From contig JAGTRU010000010.1 of the NCBI GenBank assembly GCA_018261905.1, positions 170,664 through 234,663 on the forward strand: a stretch of 64,000 nucleotides of DNA. The letters are read 5' to 3'. Made by a program: the position numbers and the translations under genes. This DNA comes from Pseudomonadota bacterium. GTDB taxonomy: Bacteria > Pseudomonadota > Gammaproteobacteria > Burkholderiales > Rhodocyclaceae. The notes beneath the pieces were generated by a model. It did not search any database and was not told the DNA's origin. It saw only the letters and a program-made list of their open reading frames with translations. This document shows, piece after piece, positions 35,381 through 44,511 of the stretch; position 1 is the first letter of the stretch, and the number at the start of each line of letters is the position of its first letter.

Positions 35381-36835
35381 CTATCTCACGAAAATCACGC
35401 GCGGCAGGCGGGCGCGGCGGGTGATGGGGCTGGGGCCGGGATCGTCGGCCTGCCAGGTGATCAGTTCCGGCGTGGTTTCATCGACCACGGCCTTGAACTG
35501 GTCGCTGCCCAGTTGCAGGTAGGCGACCAGTTCGGCCAGGCCGTGGGCGAGCGGGTGGCGTTCGCTGATTTCCTTGAGGGTGATCTGCGAGCGATCCTGC
35601 AAGGCGTGGCGGATGTTGCCGGCGAGCTGCGCCTTGTCGACGACGGTTTGCGTGTAGAGGATGCTGGCGTCGATTTCCACTTCGTCCAAGGCCTCGGCCA
35701 GCTCGGCGATTTTCGGCTTGTGGCGCGGGGTGTGGAGCGGTCGCTCCATCGGCAGTTCGATATCGGCGGCAGTGTCGGCAATGCTCATGAATTCGCCGCT
35801 CGGCGCCTGACCGCGCAGGGCGATGGCCTTGCTTTCGATGCCGCGCAGGATGTCCATGATGCGCCGGTTTTCCAGCCAGGCCTGGTCGTCGAGAAAGCGG
35901 CGCAGTTGTTGCGAGAGCTGGGCGACGGTGCGCTGGGTATGTTCGCCGGCTTCCAGCCAGTCGTAATGGACGCGGCGGGTGCGCGGCTCGGGTTTCAGTT
36001 CGCGCACGGCGGGCAGGGCGAGGATCTGGTCGAGGCGCTCGGTCAGTTCTTCCTGGCGCTGGCTGGACATCAGGAAATCCCAGAAGGCGCGGAAACTGCG
36101 GCCCTGGTCGGAGTCGCCGATGGCGTCGCGCTCGCCCATGATTTCGCCGAGCAACTCGCCCTTGCTGCCTTCCCACAAGGCAATGCGCTCGCGCACGCGG
36201 CGGTCGAGGCGGCGGAAATTGTGTTCGACCTCGCGGAAATCGCCGAGCAGTTCGCGGGCGATCTGCTGGAATTGCTGAAAGCGGTCGCGCAGCGCGGTGT
36301 CGTCGAGTACGGGAATGTCGCCGCCCAGCACACGGCTCATTTCGTCATCGATTTCATCACGCCGGGCCTGCAATTCGGCGATGCGTCGCGCCGGGTCGGC
36401 CTGGCTGCCTTCGCTCATCTGCTTGAGCAGGTCGAACAGGGTGAGCAGGCGCGATTCGGTGCCGACGAAGCTGCGCTCGGTCAGACTGCCCAGCCAGGCA
36501 ATGGCCTTCTCGGTGGCCGGCGTCAGGTCGAACTGGGTTTCGTCCGAGCCCTGCCGGTAGAACTTGCGCAGCCAACCCTTTTCCGGGCTGGCCCAGTCGT
36601 TGAGGTAATCGCTGGCGGGTTTTGGGTAAGCCTCCGGGCCGAGCTGCTCGCGCAGGGCAAATAGTTCATCTTCCAATGCCTCGGCCAGATCGGCGGCGGG
36701 TAGCACCCGGACATTAGGGGCAATGAAGGCGCGATGCAGAAAACTGGCGATCAGTGGTGCATGCTCCGAGCGCAGCAGGCGCCAGGCCGGGTGGTGTTGA
36801 CGTAGGGCGTCGAGGGTGGAGAAGTCGAGGTTCAA
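35381..36835 (-). CDS. jetA: Wadjet subunit JetA (DUF3375, kleisin/MukF-like)
   Basis: 484 residues beginning MNLDFSTLDALRQHHPAWRLL, the usual start of DUF3375 proteins, and continuing as a long helical protein with DEMSRVLGGDIPVLDD in the centre and a C-terminal winged-helix-like region (ITLKEISERHPLAHGLAELVAYL). It is the kleisin-like core that joins JetB and JetC. It starts 3 bases after the small zeta-partner gene ends, so the Wadjet operon probably reads through from the zeta pair. Confidence 0.92.
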   Translation of the reverse strand: MNLDFSTLDALRQHHPAWRLLRSEHAPLIASFLHRAFIAPNVRVLPAADLAEALEDELFALREQLGPEAYPKPASDYLNDWASPEKGWLRKFYRQGSDETQFDLTPATEKAIAWLGSLTERSFVGTESRLLTLFDLLKQMSEGSQADPARRIAELQARRDEIDDEMSRVLGGDIPVLDDTALRDRFQQFQQIARELLGDFREVEHNFRRLDRRVRERIALWEGSKGELLGEIMGERDAIGDSDQGRSFRAFWDFLMSSQRQEELTERLDQILALPAVRELKPEPRTRRVHYDWLEAGEHTQRTVAQLSQQLRRFLDDQAWLENRRIMDILRGIESKAIALRGQAPSGEFMSIADTAADIELPMERPLHTPRHKPKIAELAEALDEVEIDASILYTQTVVDKAQLAGNIRHALQDRSQITLKEISERHPLAHGLAELVAYLQLGSDQFKAVVDETTPELITWQADDPGPSPITRRARLPRVIFVR

Positions 36836-36838
36836 TGC

Positions 36839-37051
36839 CTATTTTTCGTTGTAAGGGGCTGGTGTTTGTTGCAGCATCGAAACTGTTTCCTTTTGCGGCT
36901 GACAGTACTCGAGAATGCCATCCCGGCTGATGACGATGGCCGTTCCCGTCTGCTCGGCAATTTGACGGGCGCGTAGGGCGGCACGTTGCAGGGCGACAAA
37001 GGAAAGGCGCAGATCGGCGTCGCGGGCTTGTTCAATGGGTTTGGGATTCAC
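36839..37051 (-). CDS. Small partner protein of the zeta-like ATPase
   Basis: 70 residues, start ATG 37051 overlapping the zeta-like gene stop (ATGA). It is mostly helical (LRLSFVALQRAALRARQIAEQTG) with a short strand-like end (AIVISRDGILEY). Similar small proteins commonly accompany zeta-like ATPases, and an antitoxin role is likely but inferred. It lies between the zeta-like gene and jetA with almost no spacing. Confidence 0.7.
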   Translation of the reverse strand: MNPKPIEQARDADLRLSFVALQRAALRARQIAEQTGTAIVISRDGILEYCQPQKETVSMLQQTPAPYNEK

Positions 37052-37569
37052 GATTCATTCCAGTCGAGCAATACGGGTTGTGCTCCCGAATTATCGTACA
37101 AAGCCCAGGTGTCGACCTGGGGCGCGTACAGATTCCGAAAGTTGTCGATCCCCGCTGCGAATCGGCGTCGAATGACCGCCTCCGGAATGTTATGACCGCC
37201 TTGTTTGACACGTTGAGCGACGCGGGCGATTGCCTCTTCCGGACTTGCTAGTTGCAAAAATAGCAGCTTGACGCGATAGCCTGCGGTTTGCCATTGCTGG
37301 ATCATGCGCAGGTAGGCGCGGCCAGACAATGTGGTCTCGAAGGCAAAACTCTCAAGTGCCGAGCTGTACCTGGCGATTTCCTGCAGCATCAGTCGTCCGG
37401 CCTGGATGGATGCCGACTCAGGGGAGAACGGAGACAGGCCGGCGGCGATCAGATCAGCATTGATGAATACCGTGCATCCCGCTTCATTGGGCAGGAACTC
37501 GCGGGCAAAGGTGGTTTTCCCCGCGCCATTCGGGCCTGCGATGATAATGACACGTGGGTTGTTGTCCAT
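37048..37569 (-). CDS. Zeta-toxin-like P-loop kinase
   Basis: 173 residues. Walker A is GPNGAGKTTFA (residues 12-22), followed by VFINADLIAAGLSPF and SFAFETTLSG, the NAD and ETT features of the zeta/chloramphenicol phosphotransferase-like group. Zeta toxins phosphorylate UDP-activated sugars. The shorter chromosomal forms are less well understood, so the toxin role is not certain. It is the first gene of a tight run into the small partner and jetABCD. Confidence 0.8.
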   Translation of the reverse strand: MDNNPRVIIIAGPNGAGKTTFAREFLPNEAGCTVFINADLIAAGLSPFSPESASIQAGRLMLQEIARYSSALESFAFETTLSGRAYLRMIQQWQTAGYRVKLLFLQLASPEEAIARVAQRVKQGGHNIPEAVIRRRFAAGIDNFRNLYAPQVDTWALYDNSGAQPVLLDWNES

Positions 37570-37578
37570 CGGCAGATA

Positions 37579-39483
37579 CTATCTATCGCTCAATGCCTTG
37601 GCAATGAAATGACGCCCGACGCGCGGTTTCGGTACGCGCTCGTCGAACCACGCCCGGACGTCCTCATCCAGACCGATGCCGTGCATGTAGTTGTAGAGCG
37701 CCTTGTTCAGCGCGCGGCCGAGGCTGTCGTGGTCGACGCCGGTCGGGTCGAAGAATTCGACGTCGTTGGTGGCAAAAGTGATCGGCGGCAGCGCCTTGAG
37801 CTTGATGCCGTATTCGGCCGGATTGAGGCCGACGGGCGAATGCACGGTGCACGCGAAGCGGTGGAAGAAGCCGGACTGGATGCAGCCTTCGGCGAAGAGC
37901 TGCCGCACATATTCGAGCGCGTCGACCGTGTCCTGCACGGTTTGCGTCGGGAAGCCGTACATCAGGTAGGCGTGCACCAGGATGCCGGCTTCGCTGAAGG
38001 CGCGCGTGACGCGGGCGACCTGGTCGACCGAGACGCCCTTTTTCATCAGCTTGAGCAGCCGGTCGGAGGCGACTTCGAGGCCGCCGGAAACGGCGATGCA
38101 GCCGCTGTCGGCGAGCTGGTTGCACAGTTCCGGCGTGAAGGATTTCTCGAAGCGGATGTTGCCCCACCAGGAAATCGCCCGGTTGCGCTTCTGCAATTCC
38201 TCGGCCATCGCCTTGAGCGCCTTGGGCGGCGCGGCTTCGTCGACGAAATGAAAGCCGCTCTGGCCGGTTTCGCCGATGATGGTCTCGATACGGTCGACCA
38301 GCGTTGTGGCGGCAATTCCGTCGTAGCGGCCGATGTAGTCGAGGCCGACGTCGCAGAAACTGCATTTCTTCCAGTAGCAGCCGTGCGCCACGGTCAGCTT
38401 GTTCCAGCGCCCGTCCGACCACAGCCGGTGCATGGGGTTGAGCATGTCGAGCAGCGACAGGTAGCGGTCGAGCGGCAGGCCGTCCCAGGTCGGCGTGCCG
38501 ACTTCGGCGAAGGGCACGTCGGGCTCGCCGGTGGTGAAATAGCGGACCTGGCCGTCGACGCGGGTAAAGGTGCGGACCAGGTTGAGGCGCGGCCGTTGCC
38601 CGGCGAGATGTTCGAGCAGTGCGATCACCGGCTGCTCGCCGTCGTCGAGCGTGACGTAGTCGAAATAATCGAAGACGCGCGCTTCCTTGAGTTCGCGCAA
38701 TTCGGTATTGACCCAGCCGCCACCGAGGGCGACGACGATGTCCGGTTGCTGCGCCTTGATCGCCTGCGCCATGCGAAAGGCGGCATAAACGGAACCGGGG
38801 AAGGGGACGGAAACCAGCACCAGGCCAGGCTGGTGACGGGCGATGGCGGCCAGCGTCAGCTTTTGCAGGGTTTCATCAACCAGGGTTTTCGGTGCCGCCA
38901 GAGCGCGCGCCAGCGGCTCGAAAGTCGGCTGGCTGCGTGCCAGCGACTCGGCGTAGCGGACGAACTCGAAGCGTGGGTCGACGGCGTCGCGCAGCACGTC
39001 GGCGAGGTCGTCGAGATAGAGCGTCGCCAGATGCCGCGCCCGGTCCTGCACGCCGAGCGAGCCGAAGGCCCAGGCCAGCGGATCGCCGCCTTCGTCGTCG
39101 ATGTAGTTGTCGAGCGAGGCGAAGCGCGGGCCTTCGGGCAGGAACTGGCGGCCGCAGATGCGGTGCCCGATCGACGGATCGCGGCCCTGCAAAAAGGCGA
39201 CGGCCGGCGTGACGCTGGCCAGATAGCGTTCGAAATTGTCGACGAAGCAGTGCAGGCTGGGCGTGCGCTTTTTCGCCGGCAGCGCCAGCACCTTGTCGTG
39301 CATGGCGCGCAGGCCGGTCGGCGAGAACAGTTCGAGCACCAGTTGCAGCGCGATGTCCTCCTGCACGGCATCGACGCCACGCGAACGCAGAAAACCGGTC
39401 AGGTAGGCGGTGGACGGGTAGGGCGTGTTGAGCTGCGTCATCGGTGGGATGACGGAGAGGACGCGGAGCGGGGCGCCGTTCAT
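37579..39483 (-). CDS. B12-binding-type radical SAM protein
   Basis: 634 residues from ATG 39483, which overlaps the end of the patatin gene. The N-terminal half looks like the B12-binding Rossmann fold of this class (PYPSTAYLTGFLRSRGVDAVQED, DIVVALGGGWVNTELREL), and the C-terminal half is the radical SAM core. The cluster motif reads GCYWKKCSFCD, that is C-x4-C-x2-C instead of the usual C-x3-C-x2-C. The substrate is unknown; related enzymes do methylations or other radical chemistry. It ends 9 bases before the zeta-like gene on the same strand, though a shared transcript is only possible. Confidence 0.85.
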   Translation of the reverse strand: MNGAPLRVLSVIPPMTQLNTPYPSTAYLTGFLRSRGVDAVQEDIALQLVLELFSPTGLRAMHDKVLALPAKKRTPSLHCFVDNFERYLASVTPAVAFLQGRDPSIGHRICGRQFLPEGPRFASLDNYIDDEGGDPLAWAFGSLGVQDRARHLATLYLDDLADVLRDAVDPRFEFVRYAESLARSQPTFEPLARALAAPKTLVDETLQKLTLAAIARHQPGLVLVSVPFPGSVYAAFRMAQAIKAQQPDIVVALGGGWVNTELRELKEARVFDYFDYVTLDDGEQPVIALLEHLAGQRPRLNLVRTFTRVDGQVRYFTTGEPDVPFAEVGTPTWDGLPLDRYLSLLDMLNPMHRLWSDGRWNKLTVAHGCYWKKCSFCDVGLDYIGRYDGIAATTLVDRIETIIGETGQSGFHFVDEAAPPKALKAMAEELQKRNRAISWWGNIRFEKSFTPELCNQLADSGCIAVSGGLEVASDRLLKLMKKGVSVDQVARVTRAFSEAGILVHAYLMYGFPTQTVQDTVDALEYVRQLFAEGCIQSGFFHRFACTVHSPVGLNPAEYGIKLKALPPITFATNDVEFFDPTGVDHDSLGRALNKALYNYMHGIGLDEDVRAWFDERVPKPRVGRHFIAKALSDR

Positions 39484-40376
39484 TAGCGCCCGAGCTTTTG
39501 CCGGATCAGCGGCAAGGCGGCCTGGGCGGCGCGTTCGCCTTCCATCAGCGCGTCGTGGCGGGCGGTGAAATCCCAGGATTTGACATAGGGCAGATTGGGG
39601 CGGATGACGATGTCGGCGCCGGCCATTTCGGCCTTGCCGATGACGCCGCCCATGATGGTCGTCGTTTGCCACAGGATGCTGCTCAGACTATCGACCGGCT
39701 GGCCATCCGGCTTGCCGGAAATGTCGACGGCGATGACGAAGTCGGCGCCCATTTCGCGCGCTGCCTGAACCGGTACCGGGCTGGTCAGCCCGCCGTCGAC
39801 ATAGGTCTTGCCGCGAAACTGGGTAGGCTGGAAAACGCCGGGTACGGCGGCCGAAGCCCGTACCGCCATGCCGGTGTCGCCGGAACGGAAGACGACACGT
39901 TCGCCGGTCTGCAGATTGGTGGCGACGGTGGCGAAGGGTTTGTTGAGCTTTTCCAGCGGCCGGTTATGCAGATGCTGGTTGATGAAGTCCTGCAGCGCTT
40001 CGCCCTTGAGCAAGCCGCGCCCGCCCAGGGTCCAGTCGGCGAAGATTTTTTCGTCGAGCTGCTGGGCGATTTTCTGCATCGCATAGGCGTCGTAGCCGCC
40101 CGCGTAGAGCGAGCCGACGACGGCGCCGGCGCTGGTGCCGACGATGAAATCAGGCACGATGCCCTGCGATTCCAGCATCTTGATCACGCCGATATGGGCA
40201 AAGCCGCGCGCTGCACCGCCACCCAGGGCAAGCGCCACCTTGGGTTTGTGGGTGACCACCGGGGCCGGGGCGGCGGGCTTTTCGGACAGTAGCGAGCAGC
40301 CGGCGAGCAGGGCCAGGCTGGCGGCCAGCAGCCAGTGGCGGAAAAAAGAACGGGCAATAGGCGTGGCAGCCGTCAT
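39483..40376 (-). CDS. Patatin-like phospholipase lipoprotein (RssA-like)
   Basis: 297 residues. A lipoprotein signal ends in LLAGC. The patatin domain has the oxyanion loop GGGAARG, the nucleophile motif GTSAG and the catalytic Asp in VDGGL, forming the Ser-Asp dyad. It probably cleaves lipids at the envelope. It is cotranslated with the B12-type radical SAM gene (TAATG overlap), an odd pairing with no clear pathway link. Confidence 0.9.
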   Translation of the reverse strand: MTAATPIARSFFRHWLLAASLALLAGCSLLSEKPAAPAPVVTHKPKVALALGGGAARGFAHIGVIKMLESQGIVPDFIVGTSAGAVVGSLYAGGYDAYAMQKIAQQLDEKIFADWTLGGRGLLKGEALQDFINQHLHNRPLEKLNKPFATVATNLQTGERVVFRSGDTGMAVRASAAVPGVFQPTQFRGKTYVDGGLTSPVPVQAAREMGADFVIAVDISGKPDGQPVDSLSSILWQTTTIMGGVIGKAEMAGADIVIRPNLPYVKSWDFTARHDALMEGERAAQAALPLIRQKLGR

Positions 40377-40403
40377 GACGGTATCCGGTAATTTGTTAGG
40401 GAA

Positions 40404-40799
40404 TTATTCGGCGCGATGACAGACCGCTTCGATGCGGTTGCCGAAGGGATCGAGCAAAAAGGCAGCATAGTAGTTGGCGTGGTATGGCGCTCGCAAGCCC
40501 GGTGCGCCGTCGTCGCGGCCGCCGTGGGCGAGGCCGGCGGCGTGAAAGGCCCTGACCTGGGCGCGCGTCGTGGCCTTGAAACAGCAATGCCGTTGGGCAT
40601 CGGGGCGGGCTTCCGGCGAGGCATAAACGGCCAGGCAGGAGTGAAAATCCTCGATCTCGTTGCAGCGCACGCCATAGCCCAGGGCCCCCGGGCGGTCATA
40701 GACCTTGTCGGCGCCGAGCGTCGCCAGCACGGCGTCGTAGAACGGGCGGACAAAATCGATGTCGGCGACGGACAGCGAAACGTGGTCGAGGAGCAGCAC
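40404..40799 (-). CDS. VOC (glyoxalase/bleomycin-resistance fold) protein
   Basis: 131 residues, GTG start at 40799 (LLLDHVSLSVADIDFVRPFYDAVL). The paired beta-alpha-beta modules of the vicinal-oxygen-chelate fold are visible, with metal ligands likely at the His of LDHVSL and the Glu near the end (DPFGNRIEAVCH). Such proteins are lyases, dioxygenases or resistance proteins, and no substrate can be named. It is on the same strand as the patatin gene, 27 bases before it. Confidence 0.85.
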   Translation of the reverse strand: MLLLDHVSLSVADIDFVRPFYDAVLATLGADKVYDRPGALGYGVRCNEIEDFHSCLAVYASPEARPDAQRHCCFKATTRAQVRAFHAAGLAHGGRDDGAPGLRAPYHANYYAAFLLDPFGNRIEAVCHRAE

Positions 40800-40804
40800 G
40801 CCGC

Positions 40805-41062
40805 TTAGTCCGGAACGAACACCAGGCCAAAGGCGCCGATCGAGGTCAATTTGTCATCGACCGTAGTGTAGGAGCCGAGGCCGAAGGAATGGTAGCGCGA
40901 GGCGAAGGAGGTCAACTGACCAAGGCCGAGAAAGCGTTCAAGCTGGCTGCGTTCGGCGATGACTTCCTTGATCTTCTCGCGGTGCTTTTCCGGCGAGGGA
41001 TTGAGGACGACGGCGAGGACGACGGCGCCGGCGGCGATGAGGAGAGAGAGGGGTTTGGCCAT
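40805..41062 (-). CDS. Small membrane-anchored protein of unknown function
   Basis: 85 residues from ATG 41062. A hydrophobic N-terminal segment (LSLLIAAGAVVLAVVLN) is followed by a charged helix (EKHREKIKEVIAERSQLERFL) and a segment rich in Gly, Ser and aromatic residues (YHSFGLGSYTTVDDKLTSIGAFGLVFV). I do not recognise it with confidence. It probably faces the periplasm and lies 5 bases before the VOC gene. Confidence 0.65.
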   Translation of the reverse strand: MAKPLSLLIAAGAVVLAVVLNPSPEKHREKIKEVIAERSQLERFLGLGQLTSFASRYHSFGLGSYTTVDDKLTSIGAFGLVFVPD

Positions 41063-41378
41063 GGTCGGACGATAACTTTCGGGCGTCGGCGTACTGCTGT
41101 CGTCGCCATTCCTGTTTTCAGAGTTCGCTAGTGTTGCCGAAGCGCCGGGCGAAGACAAGGCTCTTGGCTACGGCCAGGAGCGGTTCGGGGCAATTTTTCG
41201 CGCGTTTGCAAGAAAGCCGGATGGCATCTTGCCTGGCGCCCGGTGGCCGCTGATGTTGCGGCTGGCCGGGCAACGCCGGCATTTCGGGATGTCGTGAAAT
41301 TTTGCGGGTTCGTGCTCGCCGAGGCCGCCGAGCGCTGGCGCATCGCCCAGCTCAATAGCTGTTCGCCGGTGCCGCCGA

Positions 41379-42425
41379 TCAATACCACTCGAGCAACGAA
41401 ACGCCGACGCCGTAGTAGTTGGCGCGGTGGTTGTAGTCGATCATGCTTTCCCCGTAGCCGGAGAACCATTGCAGATGGCCGCGCAATTCGCCGGTGAGCG
41501 GGAAGGCATAGTCCACCTGCAGCGCGCCGTGGCTGTTGCGGCCGTCTTGCAGGCTGTGGCGAAGCAGGACGGAGAGTTCCTGCTTGTTCCAGCTACGGAC
41601 CAGTTGCAGATCGGCCCGGCCCAGGTAACTGGCAATATCCGGATTGTCGTCCTGCGTGCTGGATTCAGGAATGCGCCACCAGGGCCGGAAGGTCAGGGTC
41701 CACTCGTTCTTTTCCAGGGCGATGCCGGCAATGACCCGGTTCCAACTGCGCGACAGCGGCAGCGAGCGGCCATTCGACTGGTGGTTGAGACCGAGCGACA
41801 GATAGCGGCCGCGCCAGCCGCCGATCGTGTAGTCGGTGCGCCAGACCCCGATGATCTCGGGCTCATGGTTGGTTTCCCGGAAGGGGCGGGAGGTGCCGGC
41901 CTTGTAGACCTGCCAGCGCGAGGTCTGGGTATAGCCGAACCAGAGGTCGCCATTGTCGCCGAACAGGTTTTCGACCAGTTTCGTCTTCAGGCTGATCTGG
42001 AGTTTGGCCTCGTCGCTGCTCTGCTCGGTGGACGAGGTGCTGGTATGGCCGGTTGCCGGTGAGCTGGGGAAAGGATTGGTGCGGCTGGCATGGAAGGCGG
42101 GCAGGACGTACACCGGTTTGTAGGGGCGGATGCGCAGGATCCGGCCGTGCTCTTCGGGGTCGAGTTCCCAGGTGTGGCCGAGCAGCGAGCTAGCGCTGGT
42201 AGCGCTTGGCGCCGTCTTCGATGCGGCAGGTGTCGCCGGGGCGGGCACGGCTTCGGCGACGGTCTTTGGCATCGGGGCCGCCTCCGCCGCGGCCAGCGCG
42301 TCGTAGCAGACGAGGCGGCGGGCGGCCTCGGTGATGCCCCGGCAGTCGGTAAGCGATTGCGCCGTGGCGTGAGGCGCGACAAGGGCGAGGAGGAGCGGGA
42401 GGATCAGGCGATGACGCGGGGGCAT
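41379..42425 (-). CDS. pldA: Outer-membrane phospholipase A
   Basis: 348 residues with a signal peptide (LILPLLLALVAPHATA). The barrel carries the family motif LGLNHQSNGRSLPLSRSWNR, with the catalytic His and Ser, and an upstream YTQTSRWQVY and PFRETNHEPEI as in OMPLA proteins. A Ser/Ala/Thr-rich linker of about 60 residues separates the signal from the barrel, longer than in E. coli PldA. It should cleave misplaced phospholipids in the outer leaflet as a calcium-dependent dimer. Confidence 0.9.
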   Translation of the reverse strand: MPPRHRLILPLLLALVAPHATAQSLTDCRGITEAARRLVCYDALAAAEAAPMPKTVAEAVPAPATPAASKTAPSATSASSLLGHTWELDPEEHGRILRIRPYKPVYVLPAFHASRTNPFPSSPATGHTSTSSTEQSSDEAKLQISLKTKLVENLFGDNGDLWFGYTQTSRWQVYKAGTSRPFRETNHEPEIIGVWRTDYTIGGWRGRYLSLGLNHQSNGRSLPLSRSWNRVIAGIALEKNEWTLTFRPWWRIPESSTQDDNPDIASYLGRADLQLVRSWNKQELSVLLRHSLQDGRNSHGALQVDYAFPLTGELRGHLQWFSGYGESMIDYNHRANYYGVGVSLLEWY

Positions 42426-42561
42426 GGCTGGCTGTCCGGCAGAAAGGCGAGCGAGGGAATGATAGGCAAGTTAAGGGGGCGGACCAGGATCTGCTGCGTT
42501 GTTTTACCGATCTTTACAGCATTTGGTGCCGCGTCTCCTGGCCCCTGCCTTGGGACGAAAC

Positions 42562-44511
42562 TCAAACATCGGCCTCGACCAGCCCCCCGTCCTTCTCCAT
42601 CCAGGCCCGTCTTCCGGCCGCTTCGCCCTTGCCCATGAGCAGGGTGAAAGTGGCGGTCATTTCCTTGATCGTTGCGCGGCTGGCCTGGAACGGCACCAGG
42701 CGGCGGGTATCCGGGCAGAGCGTGGTTTCCCAGAGCTGGTCGGGGTTCATTTCGCCGAGGCCCTTGAAGCGGGAGACGCTGATCTTGTTTTCCGAGACGC
42801 CGTCGTCGCGTAGCTTCTGCAGCGTCTGTTCCTTTTCCGCTTCGTCCAGGCAATAGACCTTGCGCGTGTGGCCCTTGGCTTCGACATCAACGCGGAACAA
42901 CGGCGGCTGGGCGACGTGGATATGGCCGCGCTCGACCAGTGCCGGGAAGTGCTTGAGGAAAAGGGTGAACAGCAGCACCTGGATGTGCGAGCCGTCGACG
43001 TCGGCATCCGACATGACGATGATCCGGCCGTAGCGCAGGCCGCTGAAGTCGATGCTGTCGATCTGCTCGATACCATGCGGGTCGACGCCGATGGCCACCG
43101 AGATGTCGTGCACTTCGTTGTTCTTGAACAACTGGTCGCGCTCGACTTCCCAGGTGTTGAGCACCTTGCCGCGCAGCGGCAACACCGCCTGGGTTTCCTT
43201 GTCGCGCCCCTGCTTGGCGGAACCGCCGGCCGAGTCGCCCTCGACCAGAAAAACTTCGTTACGGCTGAGATCTTCCGATTCGCAATCGGTCAGCTTGCCG
43301 GGCAGGGTGGCGATGCCGGAGGACTTCTTCTTCTCGACCTTCTGCGTCGATTTCATGCGGTTCTGTGCCGCCTTGACGGCCAGCTCGGCGATTTTCTTGC
43401 CGTACTCTGCGTGGCTGTTGAGCCACAGCTCGAACGGGTCGCGCACCATCTGCGAAACCAGTTTGTAGGCGTCGCGGCTGGTCAGTTTTTCCTTGGTCTG
43501 GCCCTGGAATTGCGGGTCGAGGACCTTGGCCGAGAGCAGGTAGGTCATGCGGCCGCAGACGTCTTCCTGCGCCAGCTTCACTTTTGCCGGCAGGATGGCG
43601 TGGTGTTCGGCGAAAGTCTTGATCGCCTCGAAGACGCCGGCTTTCAGGCCGGCCTCGTGGGTGCCGCCGTCCAGCGTCGGGATCAGGTTGACGTAGGATT
43701 CCGGCTTGCCGCCGCCTTCCTCGAACCAGGCCAGTGCCCAGGTGGCGCCTTCGCCGACCGAGAAGCCGTTGGCCGTTTCGACGGTTTTTTCGCCGACGAA
43801 GATCGGCGCCACCGGCGTGCCGACCATCATTTCGTTGAGGTAGTCGGCCATGCCGTTCTGGTAGCACCAGACCTTCTTTTCCTGGCCTTCGATGTCGAGC
43901 TCGACGGTGACGTTGGGCATCAGCACGGCCTTCGAACGCAGCAGGTGTTCCAGTTGGGCGAGGTTGATCTTCGGCGAATCGAAATATTTCGGGTCGGGCG
44001 AAATGCGTACAGTGGTGCCGGTGTTACGCTGACCGCAATCGCCGATGCGCGACAGCGGTTCGGTGACGAAGCCGGCACCGAAAGCGATGTGATGAATGCC
44101 GCCGCCGCGCTTGATTTCGACTTCCAGCCGGGTGGACAGCGCATTGGTCACCGAAACGCCGACGCCGTGCAGGCCGCCCGAGAAGCGGTAGGCGTTGCCG
44201 GCTTCCTTCTTGTTGAACTTGCCGCCGGCATGCAGCTTGCAGAAGACCAGCTCGACCGCCGGCCGGCCTTCTTCCGGGTGAATTTCGACCGGGATGCCGC
44301 GACCGTTGTCGGAAACCTCGATCACCCCGTCGGCCCGGATGGCGACGCTGATTTTTTTGGCGTAACCGGCCAGCGCCTCGTCGGCCGAGTTGTCGATGAC
44401 TTCCTGGACGATATGCGTCGGGCAGGTCGTCCGGGTGTACATGCCGGGACGTTCCTTGACGGGCTCGAGGTCTTTCAGGACGCGGATGGATGAGGCGGAG
44501 TATTCAGTCAT
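42562..44511 (-). CDS. parE: DNA topoisomerase IV subunit B
   Basis: 649 residues, full length. GHKL ATPase motifs are present (EVIDNSADEALAG, DNGRGIPV, GGLHGVGVSVTNALS), as are the transducer domain and the TOPRIM motifs (EGDSAGGSAKQGRD, DADVDGSHI). Lengths and motifs match ParE more than GyrB, which is about 150 residues longer. With ParC it decatenates daughter chromosomes. ParC is not in this window. Confidence 0.95.
   Translation of the reverse strand: MTEYSASSIRVLKDLEPVKERPGMYTRTTCPTHIVQEVIDNSADEALAGYAKKISVAIRADGVIEVSDNGRGIPVEIHPEEGRPAVELVFCKLHAGGKFNKKEAGNAYRFSGGLHGVGVSVTNALSTRLEVEIKRGGGIHHIAFGAGFVTEPLSRIGDCGQRNTGTTVRISPDPKYFDSPKINLAQLEHLLRSKAVLMPNVTVELDIEGQEKKVWCYQNGMADYLNEMMVGTPVAPIFVGEKTVETANGFSVGEGATWALAWFEEGGGKPESYVNLIPTLDGGTHEAGLKAGVFEAIKTFAEHHAILPAKVKLAQEDVCGRMTYLLSAKVLDPQFQGQTKEKLTSRDAYKLVSQMVRDPFELWLNSHAEYGKKIAELAVKAAQNRMKSTQKVEKKKSSGIATLPGKLTDCESEDLSRNEVFLVEGDSAGGSAKQGRDKETQAVLPLRGKVLNTWEVERDQLFKNNEVHDISVAIGVDPHGIEQIDSIDFSGLRYGRIIVMSDADVDGSHIQVLLFTLFLKHFPALVERGHIHVAQPPLFRVDVEAKGHTRKVYCLDEAEKEQTLQKLRDDGVSENKISVSRFKGLGEMNPDQLWETTLCPDTRRLVPFQASRATIKEMTATFTLLMGKGEAAGRRAWMEKDGGLVEADV

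Noticed and set aside
37288..39486. 732-codon open frame opposite the B12-type radical SAM gene
   Set aside because: It is a shadow of the real gene on the other strand, without ribosome site or domain.
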